Below, in pieces: positions 33,220 to 41,278 of a stretch of DNA of 64,000 nucleotides. The first letter of the stretch is position 1. Each line of letters starts with the position of its first letter. Position numbers and translations under genes: made by a program. This stretch comes from DASUBV01 sp963822485. Its GTDB lineage: Bacteria > Actinomycetota > Actinomycetes > Streptosporangiales > Streptosporangiaceae. The stretch lies in NCBI GenBank assembly GCA_963822485.1, contig CAWGHW010000037.1, positions 1,239,031 through 1,303,030 of the forward strand, read 5' to 3'. The notes below the pieces were generated by a model. It was not told the origin of the DNA. It ran no database searches and was given only the letters and a program-made list of their open reading frames with translations.

Positions 33220-33693
33220 ATGATGACGACCCTGTCCCAGCGCCCGGAACTCGCTGGGGAGCCGGCCCGCACTCCGGACCGCACTCCGGACCGCAGTGCG
33301 GGGCGGCAGTGGCTGGGCCGCGGGCTGATTGCGGCCGGTATCGGAATGATCCCCTGGCTGGTGGTGCTGGCTATCAGCCTTCCGGCCAGCGCTCACGCCG
33401 AGCACTGGTCCATGGCCTGGGTCGGTCTGGACGGCGCGGAAGGACTCGCTCTGCTGGCCACCGGGCTCCTGCTGATCCGGCGCGACGACCGCTGTTCGCT
33501 CACCGCTGCTGTCGCCGCCACTCTGGTGCTGATCGACGCGTGGTTCGATGTCACCACCGCGGCGCCCGGCGCTTCCGAGATCACCGCCCTGGCGATGGCA
33601 GCCTGCATCGAGGTGCCGGTATCGCTGCTGTGCGCGGCCCTGGCCGTGCGCTCCTTCCCCCGCCGCGGGCCGCGATCCCCGTCGGAGCGGTAA
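33220..33693 (+). CDS. Small four-helix membrane protein
   Basis: The start ATG 33220 (MMTTLSQRPELAGEPARTPD) has AAGGACGG in front. The upstream part of the open frame lacks coding character. The 157-residue product has four hydrophobic segments: RGLIAAGIGMIPWLVVLAIS, WVGLDGAEGLALLATGLLLI, LTAAVAATLVLIDAWFDVTT and IEVPVSLLCAALAVRSF. Its polar N-terminus contains a duplicated TPDR unit encoded by a 12-bp direct repeat (ACTCCGGACCGC twice, about 33272-33295). This type of small protein is common in actinomycetes but has no assigned role. It stands alone on the plus strand. Confidence 0.7.
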   Translation: MMTTLSQRPELAGEPARTPDRTPDRSAGRQWLGRGLIAAGIGMIPWLVVLAISLPASAHAEHWSMAWVGLDGAEGLALLATGLLLIRRDDRCSLTAAVAATLVLIDAWFDVTTAAPGASEITALAMAACIEVPVSLLCAALAVRSFPRRGPRSPSER

Positions 33694-33730
33694 GCCCCAT
33701 CTCGTCGCGCCGGGCAGGCCAGCAAGGACG

Positions 33731-34459
33731 TCAGACCAGCGCCCCGTCGTGTAGTCGCGGTTCGGTCAGGGCGGCGAGGCTTTCCAGCTTGTGGGTTCGC
33801 TCGTCGTGGCCGATCTGGCGGAACAGGTCGGCGAGGGATCCGTGGTGGCCGTAGCCGTCGGCGAATGATCCGTCGTAGGGCTGGGTCTCCCAGGCGGGGT
33901 GCTCGGTGACGAACAGCATGTACTCGTGCTCGGCGTGGTCCTCGAACGCGGCGTTGAGCCGGTAGCTCGCGGCTGGCCAGCAGATGTACAGCAGCCAGGA
34001 CAGCTGGTAGTAGCCGACGGCCATGAGCCAGGGCAGCAGCCCGTACCGCAGGGCCGGGCGGGGCTCGCCGCGTTGTTGCGCGAGTTCTTCGAGGATCAGC
34101 AGGTGATACTGCTCGTTGTCTTGCTGGGCGCGGGTTTCCACTACCCGGTCGAAGATCCGGGCGGCCAGCCGCAGCCGCGGGTGGACGCGGGTCAGCGCGC
34201 CGTAGGCGGCGCGTTCCCACGCCTGGTAGGGCACCCGGGCGACGATCTCCAGGACGATGAACTTCCGCAGTGACCGCGGCCGGCCGTAGATCACATCCAC
34301 TATCCAGAACAGCAGCCGGGCGGGGCTGCTGTAGTCCAGGCGGGGCGCGCGCAGCGTCTGGGCCTGGGCCTGGCGCAGCCCGGCGGCGGACAGCTTAGGC
34401 GGCCCGGGCGGCCGCGCGGGCGAGCCGGGGCGTGCTACCGGAGCGGTGAGAACGGACAT
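33731..34459 (-). CDS. Alternative-oxidase-like di-iron membrane protein
   Basis: This 242-residue protein has the four-helix di-iron pattern of the alternative oxidase family. The first Glu is in IVLEIVARVPYQAWERAAYG, the Glu-x2-His of helix 2 is in DNEQYHLLILEELAQ, Glu in helix 3 is in AFEDHAEHEYMLF, and the last Glu-x2-His is in IGHDERTHKLESLA. Two hydrophobic stretches (LLFWIVDVIYG and YGLLPWLMAVGYYQLSWLLY) fit a membrane-peripheral attachment. Plant-type oxidases transfer electrons from quinol to oxygen without proton pumping; members in actinomycetes are few. The substrate could be a quinol or another hydrophobic reductant, so a terminal-oxidase role is inferred only. It is not part of an operon. 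Confidence 0.75.
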   Translation of the reverse strand: MSVLTAPVARPGSPARPPGPPKLSAAGLRQAQAQTLRAPRLDYSSPARLLFWIVDVIYGRPRSLRKFIVLEIVARVPYQAWERAAYGALTRVHPRLRLAARIFDRVVETRAQQDNEQYHLLILEELAQQRGEPRPALRYGLLPWLMAVGYYQLSWLLYICWPAASYRLNAAFEDHAEHEYMLFVTEHPAWETQPYDGSFADGYGHHGSLADLFRQIGHDERTHKLESLAALTEPRLHDGALV

Positions 34460-34754
34460 CGGCGTGCTTCCCTTCGAGACGATGACGGGCCTGCCAGCCG
34501 GCCTTCCTGCCTGGCCGGGCCAGCAAGATCCAGCCTTGTCGTCCGTACGGCTGGCGTCGTCAGCCAGCGGGAGACTCCTGGCTGCGCGCCCTGGTGCACG
34601 TCAGCGGCTCTCGGATACGCCCGGCGCGGTAGCCGGCCCGCGACGAGGTAAGCGCCAGGCGAACCTCAGGCGCCGCCACCCGCTCGCGGGTCGCTGTCGA
34701 CCTGGAGGATTTCAACGGCGGTGTCGGATTGGGTCGGTGGTGTTCGTAGCAGTA

Positions 34755-35120
34755 GTGGCCACGCTCGAAGAGCCGCTCGGATGGCAGAACTCGACGGTGA
34801 TCAGCGAGGACGCGGTGACCGCTATCGAGCGCCTGAAGCGCACCACGGACGTCCCGATGCGGTCGCACGGCAGCATCTCGCTGAACCGCGCTCTGCTCGC
34901 CGCCGGCCTCGTCGACCGGATCGAGGTCATGATGTTCCCGGTCATCTCGGGCCGCGCTGGCGAGGCAGCGCTCTTTCACGACGGAGCGGAGTTCGATCTG
35001 GACCTCATCGAGTCCACCGTGCTCGATGGCCGTACACACAAGCTCGTCTACGCCCCGCACCTTCACCAAGGAGTCCCCGAAGGCGTCGGGCCGCAGCTCC
35101 GAAACGCGGACCAGGCATGA
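34755..35120 (+). pseudogene. RibD C-terminal (dihydrofolate-reductase-like) domain fragment
   Basis: The last ~120 residues of a DHFR/RibD-C family protein are clear. VVATLEEPLGWQNSTVISED is followed by AVTAIERLKRTTDVPMRSHG, SISLNRALLAAGLVDRIEVM, and FPVISGRAGEAALF. Complete members are about 180-190 residues and start with an NADPH-binding strand-loop (M-R-K/L-V-x-x-x-S-x-S-L-D-G) that is missing here. The frame upstream to 34446 has no family similarity. A GTG at 34755 could start translation, but no ribosome site is evident. It is probably the remnant of a deleted gene. Confidence 0.7.
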
Positions 35121-35366
35121 CAGGACAGGCCGATCTGGCGCGGTCTCCCGCAGCGAAGTTCTTGCCGCCGGGGGGCGGGAATGAGTTAGCCACCGGATCG
35201 GTTGTTATAGCTGGTCGTAGTTGTCTTGTGTGTTCGTGTTACCTGCACGCTCGCGGAGAACGATGTTGCGGGCGCGCCGCTTCAGGGATCTGGGGAAAGT
35301 CGCGTCGAGAACCGACCCGGGAACCGCACAGTGCGGACTCGTATCCAGGCCCCTATAAGGAGCGAC

Positions 35367-35567
35367 ATGACACAGGGAACCGTCAAGTGGTTCAACGCGG
35401 AGAAGGGCTACGGCTTCATCTCCCGCACCGACGGACCGGACGTCTTCGTGCACTACTCCGAGATTGACGGCGTCGGCTTCCGCAGCCTCGAGGAGAACCA
35501 GCACGTGGAGTTCGAGGTGACTCAGGGCCCGAAGGGCCCGCAGGCCACCGGCGTCCGCGCCGCCTGA
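35367..35567 (+). CDS. Cold-shock protein (CspA family)
   Basis: This 66-residue cold-shock domain starts MTQGTVKWFNAEKGYGFISR. RNP1 is KGYGFIS and RNP2 is VFVHYS. It then reads GFRSLEENQHVEFEVTQGPK and ends in VRAA. It binds single-stranded RNA and DNA as an RNA chaperone. The start at 35367 has TAAGGAGCG in front. About 150 bases of non-coding leader precede it, as is usual for csp genes. A very strong hairpin terminator at 35587-35622 follows, 19 bp after the stop. The gene is monocistronic. Confidence 0.95.
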   Translation: MTQGTVKWFNAEKGYGFISRTDGPDVFVHYSEIDGVGFRSLEENQHVEFEVTQGPKGPQATGVRAA

Positions 35568-35586
35568 GCCACGGAATAACAGCCAG

Positions 35587-35622
35587 ACGTGGGCCCGGCA
35601 CCTATGGGTGCCGGGCCCACGT
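35587..35622. terminator. Bidirectional intrinsic-terminator-like hairpin
   Basis: ACGTGGGCCCGGCACC, the tetraloop TATG and the exact inverse GGTGCCGGGCCCACGT form a 16-bp perfect stem. It lies between the convergent cold-shock gene and the DUF6351 gene. A T-run is absent, as is common in high-GC actinomycetes. It should stop transcripts from both sides. Confidence 0.85.
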
Positions 35623-35637
35623 CATGCCCGCCTGCTG

Positions 35638-37815
35638 CTAGCCGGTGACCGGCGGTGGCAGCGGGAACGGCCCGGTTACTGCGTTGGGGTTGTCGCCGTA
35701 GCTCAGCCAGCTACCGATCGGCCGCTGCTGGCCCACACCCGGCCGGTTGTAAGCGCACACGCCGGACGGGAAGGCCTGGCGGAGCTCCTGCTGCTCTGCG
35801 GCCGTGAAGGCGACCGGGTAGTTGTGGAAGTTCAGCGGCTGGAGGCTGCACTTCAGCTGCGTCATGGCCAGACCTTGACCCGCCACCAGGCGCGGGTTCG
35901 ACGCGACCGGGAACTGCGTCGCGCACTGGCCCGTCGCGGGGTCGGTGAGCTCCTGATGCACCAGATCGGTGGCCGACAGGAAGCAGCCGTCGGTCAGGCC
36001 AGCTGGCTTGTCGGCCAGAACCTTCTGCTGCGCGCTGCGATGTGAGTGGTCGTTGCTGATCGCGGTCAGCCACGCATCCATTTGAGCCAGCTCGTAGGTG
36101 TTGGCCGCGTTGACCTCGGCCGTGGTCGGCTGGTTCTCGATGATGACCTGGTTGCCGGCGGTGCCGTTGGCTGCGAGCAGCCGCGCGCGCATCACAAACG
36201 ACCAGTCGGTGGTGTGGATGTCGTTGCCGAAGCCCGCGAAGTCGAGGTCATCGCGCTGGTCGATGACCGGGGTGGTGCGCAGGCCCAGTGACGCGCTGTT
36301 CGTCAGGTCATCGGCGTAGACGGCGCGCAGTGCCCGGGTGCTGGCGTCGGTACGCTGCGGCACCTCCGCGCCAGTAAAGTCAATGCCGCCGATGTCTGCG
36401 TTGAGCGCGGCGAACTGGGCCGGAGTGATCTCTCCGGAATCCAGGGCCGCCAGCCCGTACTGAACCCCGACGTTGTCGAGGGCGCTGTTCGGGAAGCCGG
36501 TTGCCGGGTTGGTCCCCACCTGGTTGACGATCTGCTCGTTGGCATTGCAGATGACGCCGTTCGGGTTGGTCACCGCGTTCCACTGGTCGGCGAGCGGGAT
36601 GGCCGAGTTACAGCTGCCGGTGGCAGTGGCCCGGTTGGCGAAGGTGAGATCCCAGGACTGACACGTGGTGTAGTCGTTGTAGCCCGCGATCGCGGTCTTC
36701 TCCGCGGTCGAGAACGTCGAGCCCGGTCCGGCGAAGAACGAGTCGAGCAGCCGGCAGTCGGTGACCGGCGCGCCGGTCGTGATGGGGTCGGGGAACGAGA
36801 TGCTCGGGATGATCCCGTCCAGGATGCCGGGGTAGGAGTCGGCGATCTCGTACTGCTGGATCGCACCGCCGGAACCGCCCCAGCCGATGGTGAACTGGAC
36901 CGGCCCGTAGGTGTCGATGAAGTGCTCCTTCACCATCATCGCGGCCTCGGCCGAGATGATCGTGGAGCAATTGTTGTCCAGCACGTTGAGGGTCGAGGAC
37001 GCAACTGCGTAGCCCTGCGACAGGAACTCGTCGTCCAGGACGCCGCCGGTGCTGTTGCCCTGGTGGAAGCCGGCGTCACAGCCGCCGCCGAAGGTGTAGA
37101 CCAGCTTGCCGTTCCAGCTGGTGTCGGGACGCAGCGGGGTCGGCGCCTGACCGTCGTAGAGCGCCGCCGTCTGGTACACGGCGCGGTCGATCGTGCCGGT
37201 CTCCACCCGCACGATGTACGGGACGCTCCTGCCGTTCACGGTCGCCATCGCCAGGTCGGCCGGCGTGACCGTCGGATCGGCCAGCGGCTTGAAGGCCCCG
37301 GACGTGCTCATGTACTCGAACGAGACCTGGGTCGGCGCGGCGCAATCGGGCATCTGCGCGGCCGCCAGGCCGAATGCCGTCGTCTGACAGAAGAACGGCA
37401 GCTGCTGCTTGCCGGAGAAGACTGGGCCGTTGATGGAGTGATCAATGACGTCTAGCGAGGCGAACTGGCCGTGTGCCACAGCGAACAGCCGGTTGCGGCC
37501 GATCTGGAGGCCGGTGACTAGCCCGAGCAGGCTGCCATCGGACTGCTGCTGGAAGCTGGCGGTGACGTCGTGACCGTCGGCGATGACCCGGACGCTGGCC
37601 GGCGAGGTGTGCTGTGGCACGTCCACGCGCACCAGGACCTCGCCGCCGCTGACGAGCTCCGGACGGGGGTTGGACACGGTCACCAGCGCCAGCCGGCCGG
37701 GCGGGCCGCCATGGGCCGGTGCGGCAGCTTGTGCCGCGGTGGGTGTGGCGATGAGCGCGATCGCCGAGATGGCCGCCAGCCATCCCAGGGGTCGGCCTCG
37801 CATCAGCTTTCTCAC
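35638..37815 (-). CDS. Secreted DUF6351 protein, alpha/beta-hydrolase-like
   Basis: This 725-residue exported protein has a Sec signal (GWLAAISAIALIATPTAAQA, ending AQAAAP). It starts with a beta-rich domain (ALVTVSNPRPELVSGGEVLV, RVIADGHDVTASF). The hydrolase-like body has GKLVYTFGGGCDAGFHQGN, SQGYAVASSTLNVLDNNC and a probable nucleophile elbow FTIGWGGSGGAIQQYEIADS (GGSGG). The C-terminal SYGDNPNAVTGPFPLPPPVTG region closes the protein. The fold resembles tannase/feruloyl-esterase-like serine hydrolases, but the assigned family name is a domain of unknown function. It probably acts on an ester outside the cell. It stands alone, convergent with the cold-shock gene. Confidence 0.8.
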   Translation of the reverse strand: MRKLMRGRPLGWLAAISAIALIATPTAAQAAAPAHGGPPGRLALVTVSNPRPELVSGGEVLVRVDVPQHTSPASVRVIADGHDVTASFQQQSDGSLLGLVTGLQIGRNRLFAVAHGQFASLDVIDHSINGPVFSGKQQLPFFCQTTAFGLAAAQMPDCAAPTQVSFEYMSTSGAFKPLADPTVTPADLAMATVNGRSVPYIVRVETGTIDRAVYQTAALYDGQAPTPLRPDTSWNGKLVYTFGGGCDAGFHQGNSTGGVLDDEFLSQGYAVASSTLNVLDNNCSTIISAEAAMMVKEHFIDTYGPVQFTIGWGGSGGAIQQYEIADSYPGILDGIIPSISFPDPITTGAPVTDCRLLDSFFAGPGSTFSTAEKTAIAGYNDYTTCQSWDLTFANRATATGSCNSAIPLADQWNAVTNPNGVICNANEQIVNQVGTNPATGFPNSALDNVGVQYGLAALDSGEITPAQFAALNADIGGIDFTGAEVPQRTDASTRALRAVYADDLTNSASLGLRTTPVIDQRDDLDFAGFGNDIHTTDWSFVMRARLLAANGTAGNQVIIENQPTTAEVNAANTYELAQMDAWLTAISNDHSHRSAQQKVLADKPAGLTDGCFLSATDLVHQELTDPATGQCATQFPVASNPRLVAGQGLAMTQLKCSLQPLNFHNYPVAFTAAEQQELRQAFPSGVCAYNRPGVGQQRPIGSWLSYGDNPNAVTGPFPLPPPVTG

Positions 37816-38026
37816 TCAGATCCTCCCTCACCCGGCCCCTGATCTGGTCCGATAACGTTCCCTACACGCATATATCACCAGGGCAACAGGCACAATGGGG
37901 TCACGCCCATCGCCGCACTCACTTCGGCCTGCGCGCAGAACCCGATGATCACGCCCGATTGCGCACCGCGTCGCCGGGCGTGCTAACGTCCTGGTGATCG
38001 TGATCTACCGGCAGGAGGTGAGACCC

Positions 38027-38086
38027 ATGTCCGCAGTGTCCGCAGTGGGTGCTCCCCGGCCAGGCACGATCGCGCTACTGAGGTAG
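38027..38086 (+). CDS. 19-codon micro-ORF with strong ribosome site
   Basis: GCAGGAGGTGAGACCC precedes an ATG whose short frame reads MSAVSAVGAPRPGTIALLR and then stops. The ribosome site is close to ideal and better than that of the patatin gene 46 bp further on. It may be a leader peptide or a coupling ORF for that gene. No run of one regulatory amino acid is present, so classical attenuation is not supported. Confidence 0.4.
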   Translation: MSAVSAVGAPRPGTIALLR

Positions 38087-38132
38087 TCGCGATTGGGAGC
38101 GCCCGCCAGGCAATCCGCGAAAGGCGACTCCC

Positions 38133-39077
38133 ATGAACACAACACCTTCTCAGCACGTCGACGCCGCAAGACAGGCGGCCAACTCAGGCAAGCGAGCCCT
38201 GGTTCTCGCCGGCGGCGGAGCGGCAGGCAATGCGTGGCAGCTCGGTCTCATCGCCGGCCTGTCCGATGCCGGGGTTGATGTAACCAAGGCCGATCTCATC
38301 ATCGGGACGTCGGCAGGATCGACGGTGGCGGCCCAGATCACCAGCGGGACACGGCCGGCCGAACTGTATGCCGCCATCCTCGCCGGGGCGCCTCAGCCCC
38401 GGGCTGGCGACGCCGGACCGGACCGGGGACGCGCTCCGAGTTTCACGGGGCCGACCTACATGGAGTGGTCGAACGGAATCATCGGTTCTGCTGAGGATGC
38501 GTCCGACATGCGCCGCAAGATGGGCGTCGCGGCGCTCGAAATGGATGCTTCCGACGGCTCCAGCCAGACGCGCTGGCGCGACATCGTCGCGGCCCGGCTT
38601 CCCAGCCAGCACTGGCCGCAACAGCCCGTGCTTATCGCGGCTGTCGATGCGCATACCGGGGAACCGGTCGTGTTCGACCGCGACAGCGGAATCGATCTGG
38701 TGGACGCCGTCGCCGCCAGCACCAGCAACGGCTTCGGTCCCTTCCCTCCCTACCGCATCGGCGAGAACAGATACATCAACGGCGGCTACCGCCGCAATGA
38801 GAACGCCGACCTGGCGGCCGGATACGGGCGGGTGCTGGTGCTGTCACCGTTCGGCGGCAGGTCACGGATGCCGCTGGAGTGGGGCATGGATCTCGCTACC
38901 CAGGTCGACGAACTGCGCGCCGGGGGCAGCAGGGTCGAGACCGTCTTTCCGGATGGCGGCGCGGGTGACGTGTTCGACGCCAATGCGCTGGATCCGTCAA
39001 CGCGTCTGCAGGCCGCGCGAGGAGGCTACGACCAAGGCCGAGCCCTCGCGGAGCTGCTCGCCGAAATCTGGCGGTGA
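38133..39077 (+). CDS. Patatin-like phospholipase/acylhydrolase
   Basis: This 314-residue patatin-domain protein has the oxyanion loop ALVLAGGGAAGNAWQLGLIA (residues ~21-40), and the nucleophile Ser in IIGTSAGSTVAAQIT (G-T-S-A-G). The second catalytic segment is RYINGGYRRNENADLAAGYG, where the usual Asp-Gly-Gly is Asn-Gly-Gly. It hydrolyses acyl esters of lipids in other members. The Asp-to-Asn change would be expected to weaken or abolish the Ser-Asp dyad unless another acid serves. It has no signal peptide. It starts at 38133 behind an AAGGCGAC-like site. A micro-ORF lies upstream. Confidence 0.85.
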   Translation: MNTTPSQHVDAARQAANSGKRALVLAGGGAAGNAWQLGLIAGLSDAGVDVTKADLIIGTSAGSTVAAQITSGTRPAELYAAILAGAPQPRAGDAGPDRGRAPSFTGPTYMEWSNGIIGSAEDASDMRRKMGVAALEMDASDGSSQTRWRDIVAARLPSQHWPQQPVLIAAVDAHTGEPVVFDRDSGIDLVDAVAASTSNGFGPFPPYRIGENRYINGGYRRNENADLAAGYGRVLVLSPFGGRSRMPLEWGMDLATQVDELRAGGSRVETVFPDGGAGDVFDANALDPSTRLQAARGGYDQGRALAELLAEIWR

Positions 39078-39282
39078 CGCCTTCGTGCGCCCTGACCTGG
39101 GCGCGTTCTCCCGGCTTGGCGAACGCAGATTTAAAACCACATAAAAAAAGCGCCGCACAAATGCGTAGTACTGTTCTGATGGGGACTGCGCCATTTGCGG
39201 GAGGACGGATACTAACCCGCCAAAGTGCATCGCAGGCCTGATGGCGGCGTGCCCCGGCGCCCGCGAGAGGATGCGGTGAGTC

Positions 39283-40770
39283 ATGCGCGGAACCTGGAGG
39301 CCGGTCCGCTGCGGCCTGACGCTGATCACCGCGCTGGCCTGCGTAGCGCTGCCGGCCGGGCTGGGCGCTGCCGGCCCGGCCGCTGGCGCGGTCGGCGGCG
39401 GCAGCGGGCCTGCCGCAGGCGGCGCCCGGCCTGCCGCAGGCGGCGGCGCCCGGCTGTGGCTGAGTCAGTACAGCGGTCCGGGCAGCAGCGGCTGTAATGC
39501 TGCTCGCTCGGCGGTGGTCAGCCCGGGCGGGGGCACCGTCTACGTCACCGGGGGGAGCATGAGCGGCGACTTCCCGTCCGACTACGACTACGCGACCGTC
39601 GCGTACAGCGCCGTCACCGGCCGCCCGCTGTGGGCCAGCCGGTACCGGGGCCCCGGCAATGGCGACGACATCGCCGCGGCGGCGGCGGTCAGCCCGGACC
39701 GGGCCACCGTGTTCGTGACCGGGTCCAGCCTCGGAGCCACCTCGGGCAATGACTACGCCACGGTGGCCTATAACGCCGCCACGGGAGCGCAACTCTGGGT
39801 CAGCCGGTACAACGGCCCTGGCAACGGGGACGACCACGCTGTCGCGGTGGCCGTCAGCCCGGACGGGGGGACGGTGTTCGTGACCGGAAGCAGCACCGGC
39901 GTCCGATCGGGCCATGACTACGCCACCGTCGCTTACAACGCCGCCACCGGCGCGCAACTCTGGGTCCGGCGCTACAACGGCCCGGGCAACGGCTATGACG
40001 AGGCCCGCGCCGTGGCCGTCAGCCCCGGCGGGGGAACCGTGTTCATGACCGGCGGCAGCTACACGACCGCGGCGGCCACCGGGAGAGACTTCGTGACGAT
40101 TGCCTACAACGCGCGCACCGGCGCGCGGCGCTGGCTGAGCCGTTACAACGGACCGGCGAACCAGGGAGACACCGCCCACGGGCTGGCTGTGGCCCCTGGC
40201 GGGCGCGAGGTCTTCGTCACCGGGCCAAGTCACGGCCGCAGGTCCGGCGTCGACTACGCCACCGTCGCCTACAACGCGGCAACCGGTGCGCAACTGTGGG
40301 CCAGGCGCTACAACGGCTCAGGCAACAGCACCGACGAGCCCGAATCCGTCGCAGTCAGCCCCGGCGGGCGTCAGGTCTACGTGACCGGGCACAGCCAGGG
40401 GGCCAGGTCCAGGCAGGACTACGCGACCGTCGCCTATCGCGCCACCACAGGCAGGCAACTGTGGGTGAGCCGCTACAACGGCCCCGCCAACCTCGACGAC
40501 TTCGCCTCGTCGGTCGCCGCCGGCCCCGGTGGCCGCGAGGTGTTCGTCACGGGATTCAGCGACGGCGCGACCTCAGGCACGGACTACGCTACGGTCGCCT
40601 ACCGCGCGGCCGACGGCGCGCGCTTGTGGGCCGCGCGATACAACGGCACCGGCAACAGCCAGGACTTCGCCACGTCGGTGGCGGCCGGGCCCGGCGGCGC
40701 AGTGTTCGTCACCGGGGGCAGCGACAGCGGCCAGTGCTATGACTACGCCACAATCGCCTATAAAAACTAA
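39283..40770 (+). CDS. Exported eight-repeat beta-propeller protein
   Basis: This 495-residue protein has a signal-like N-terminus (GLTLITALACVALPAGLGAA) and a Gly/Ala-rich linker. Eight repeats of about 53 residues follow. Each contains W-x-x-(R/Q)-Y-x-G-(P/S/T)-(G/A)-N, an x-V-A-V-S-P-(G/D)-G segment, V-F/Y-V-T-G, and YATVAY(N/R)AATG. The closest copies are nearly identical, suggesting recent duplication. The pattern resembles SBBP/PQQ-like propellers. No cofactor site is evident. It may bind a ligand or surface polymer outside the cell. The AT-rich stretch at about 39130-39180 probably holds the promoter. Confidence 0.82.
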   Translation: MRGTWRPVRCGLTLITALACVALPAGLGAAGPAAGAVGGGSGPAAGGARPAAGGGARLWLSQYSGPGSSGCNAARSAVVSPGGGTVYVTGGSMSGDFPSDYDYATVAYSAVTGRPLWASRYRGPGNGDDIAAAAAVSPDRATVFVTGSSLGATSGNDYATVAYNAATGAQLWVSRYNGPGNGDDHAVAVAVSPDGGTVFVTGSSTGVRSGHDYATVAYNAATGAQLWVRRYNGPGNGYDEARAVAVSPGGGTVFMTGGSYTTAAATGRDFVTIAYNARTGARRWLSRYNGPANQGDTAHGLAVAPGGREVFVTGPSHGRRSGVDYATVAYNAATGAQLWARRYNGSGNSTDEPESVAVSPGGRQVYVTGHSQGARSRQDYATVAYRATTGRQLWVSRYNGPANLDDFASSVAAGPGGREVFVTGFSDGATSGTDYATVAYRAADGARLWAARYNGTGNSQDFATSVAAGPGGAVFVTGGSDSGQCYDYATIAYKN

Positions 40771-40832
40771 TTCCCGGTCTTCTCGGTTCTCGCCGAATGG
40801 CGCCCGGCTGGACCGGCACAGGGAGGTAGCCG

Positions 40833-41255
40833 GTGGCAGCGAGGGGGATGACGCAGCTGAAGGTCGGCCTGCGGGTCGGCGACCTGGAAGCATCCTGCGC
40901 GCTGTACCTCAGGCTCGGTTTCCGGCAGATCCCCCGGCCCGACGAGCCTCGGCTTCGCTACCTGACGTTCGGCCGCACCTGGCTGATCTTGTCGGACAGG
41001 TATCAGCACGGCTACCACAGCGCGCAGCGCCGGGACGCCGCGCTCAGCGGCCCGCTGGGATCGGGGGTGGTGCTGGCCATCCCGACGCCGGACCTGGATG
41101 CCACCTATGACCTGTGGCGCGCCGAGGGACTGCCGGTGACACTTGAGCCGCAGGACGCTTACTGGGCACGCATCTTCTACGGCCTCGACCTGGACGGCTA
41201 CGAGCTCATGTTCGAGCAGCACCACGCCATCAACAGGCCGGGCATTTTGACATAG
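40833..41255 (+). CDS. VOC-superfamily (glyoxalase-like) protein
   Basis: This 140-residue vicinal-oxygen-chelate protein starts at GTG 40833, six bases behind GGGAGG; the ATG at 40848 is also possible. It has the two-module pattern KVGLRVGDLEASCALYLRLG with FRQIPRPDEPRLRYLTFG, and VVLAIPTPDLDATYDLWRAE followed by FYGLDLDGYELMFEQ with the terminal metal-ligand-like Glu. Metal and function (glyoxalase, dioxygenase or resistance-type) cannot be told from sequence. It is followed 23 bp later by an RCC1-type exported protein. Confidence 0.82.
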   Translation: MAARGMTQLKVGLRVGDLEASCALYLRLGFRQIPRPDEPRLRYLTFGRTWLILSDRYQHGYHSAQRRDAALSGPLGSGVVLAIPTPDLDATYDLWRAEGLPVTLEPQDAYWARIFYGLDLDGYELMFEQHHAINRPGILT

Positions 41256-41278
41256 CTTGTCTGCTCTACAGTCACCCT

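Noticed and set aside
38896..40293. Minus-strand open frame of 465 codons over the propeller gene
   Set aside because: It is antisense to eight clear protein repeats and shows a repeated Arg/Val/Ala-rich pattern that is only the mirror of those repeats.
39470..40770. CRISPR-like periodic DNA repeats
   Set aside because: The ~160-bp period encodes protein repeats in frame, with no conserved 25-40 bp repeat and variable spacer pattern.
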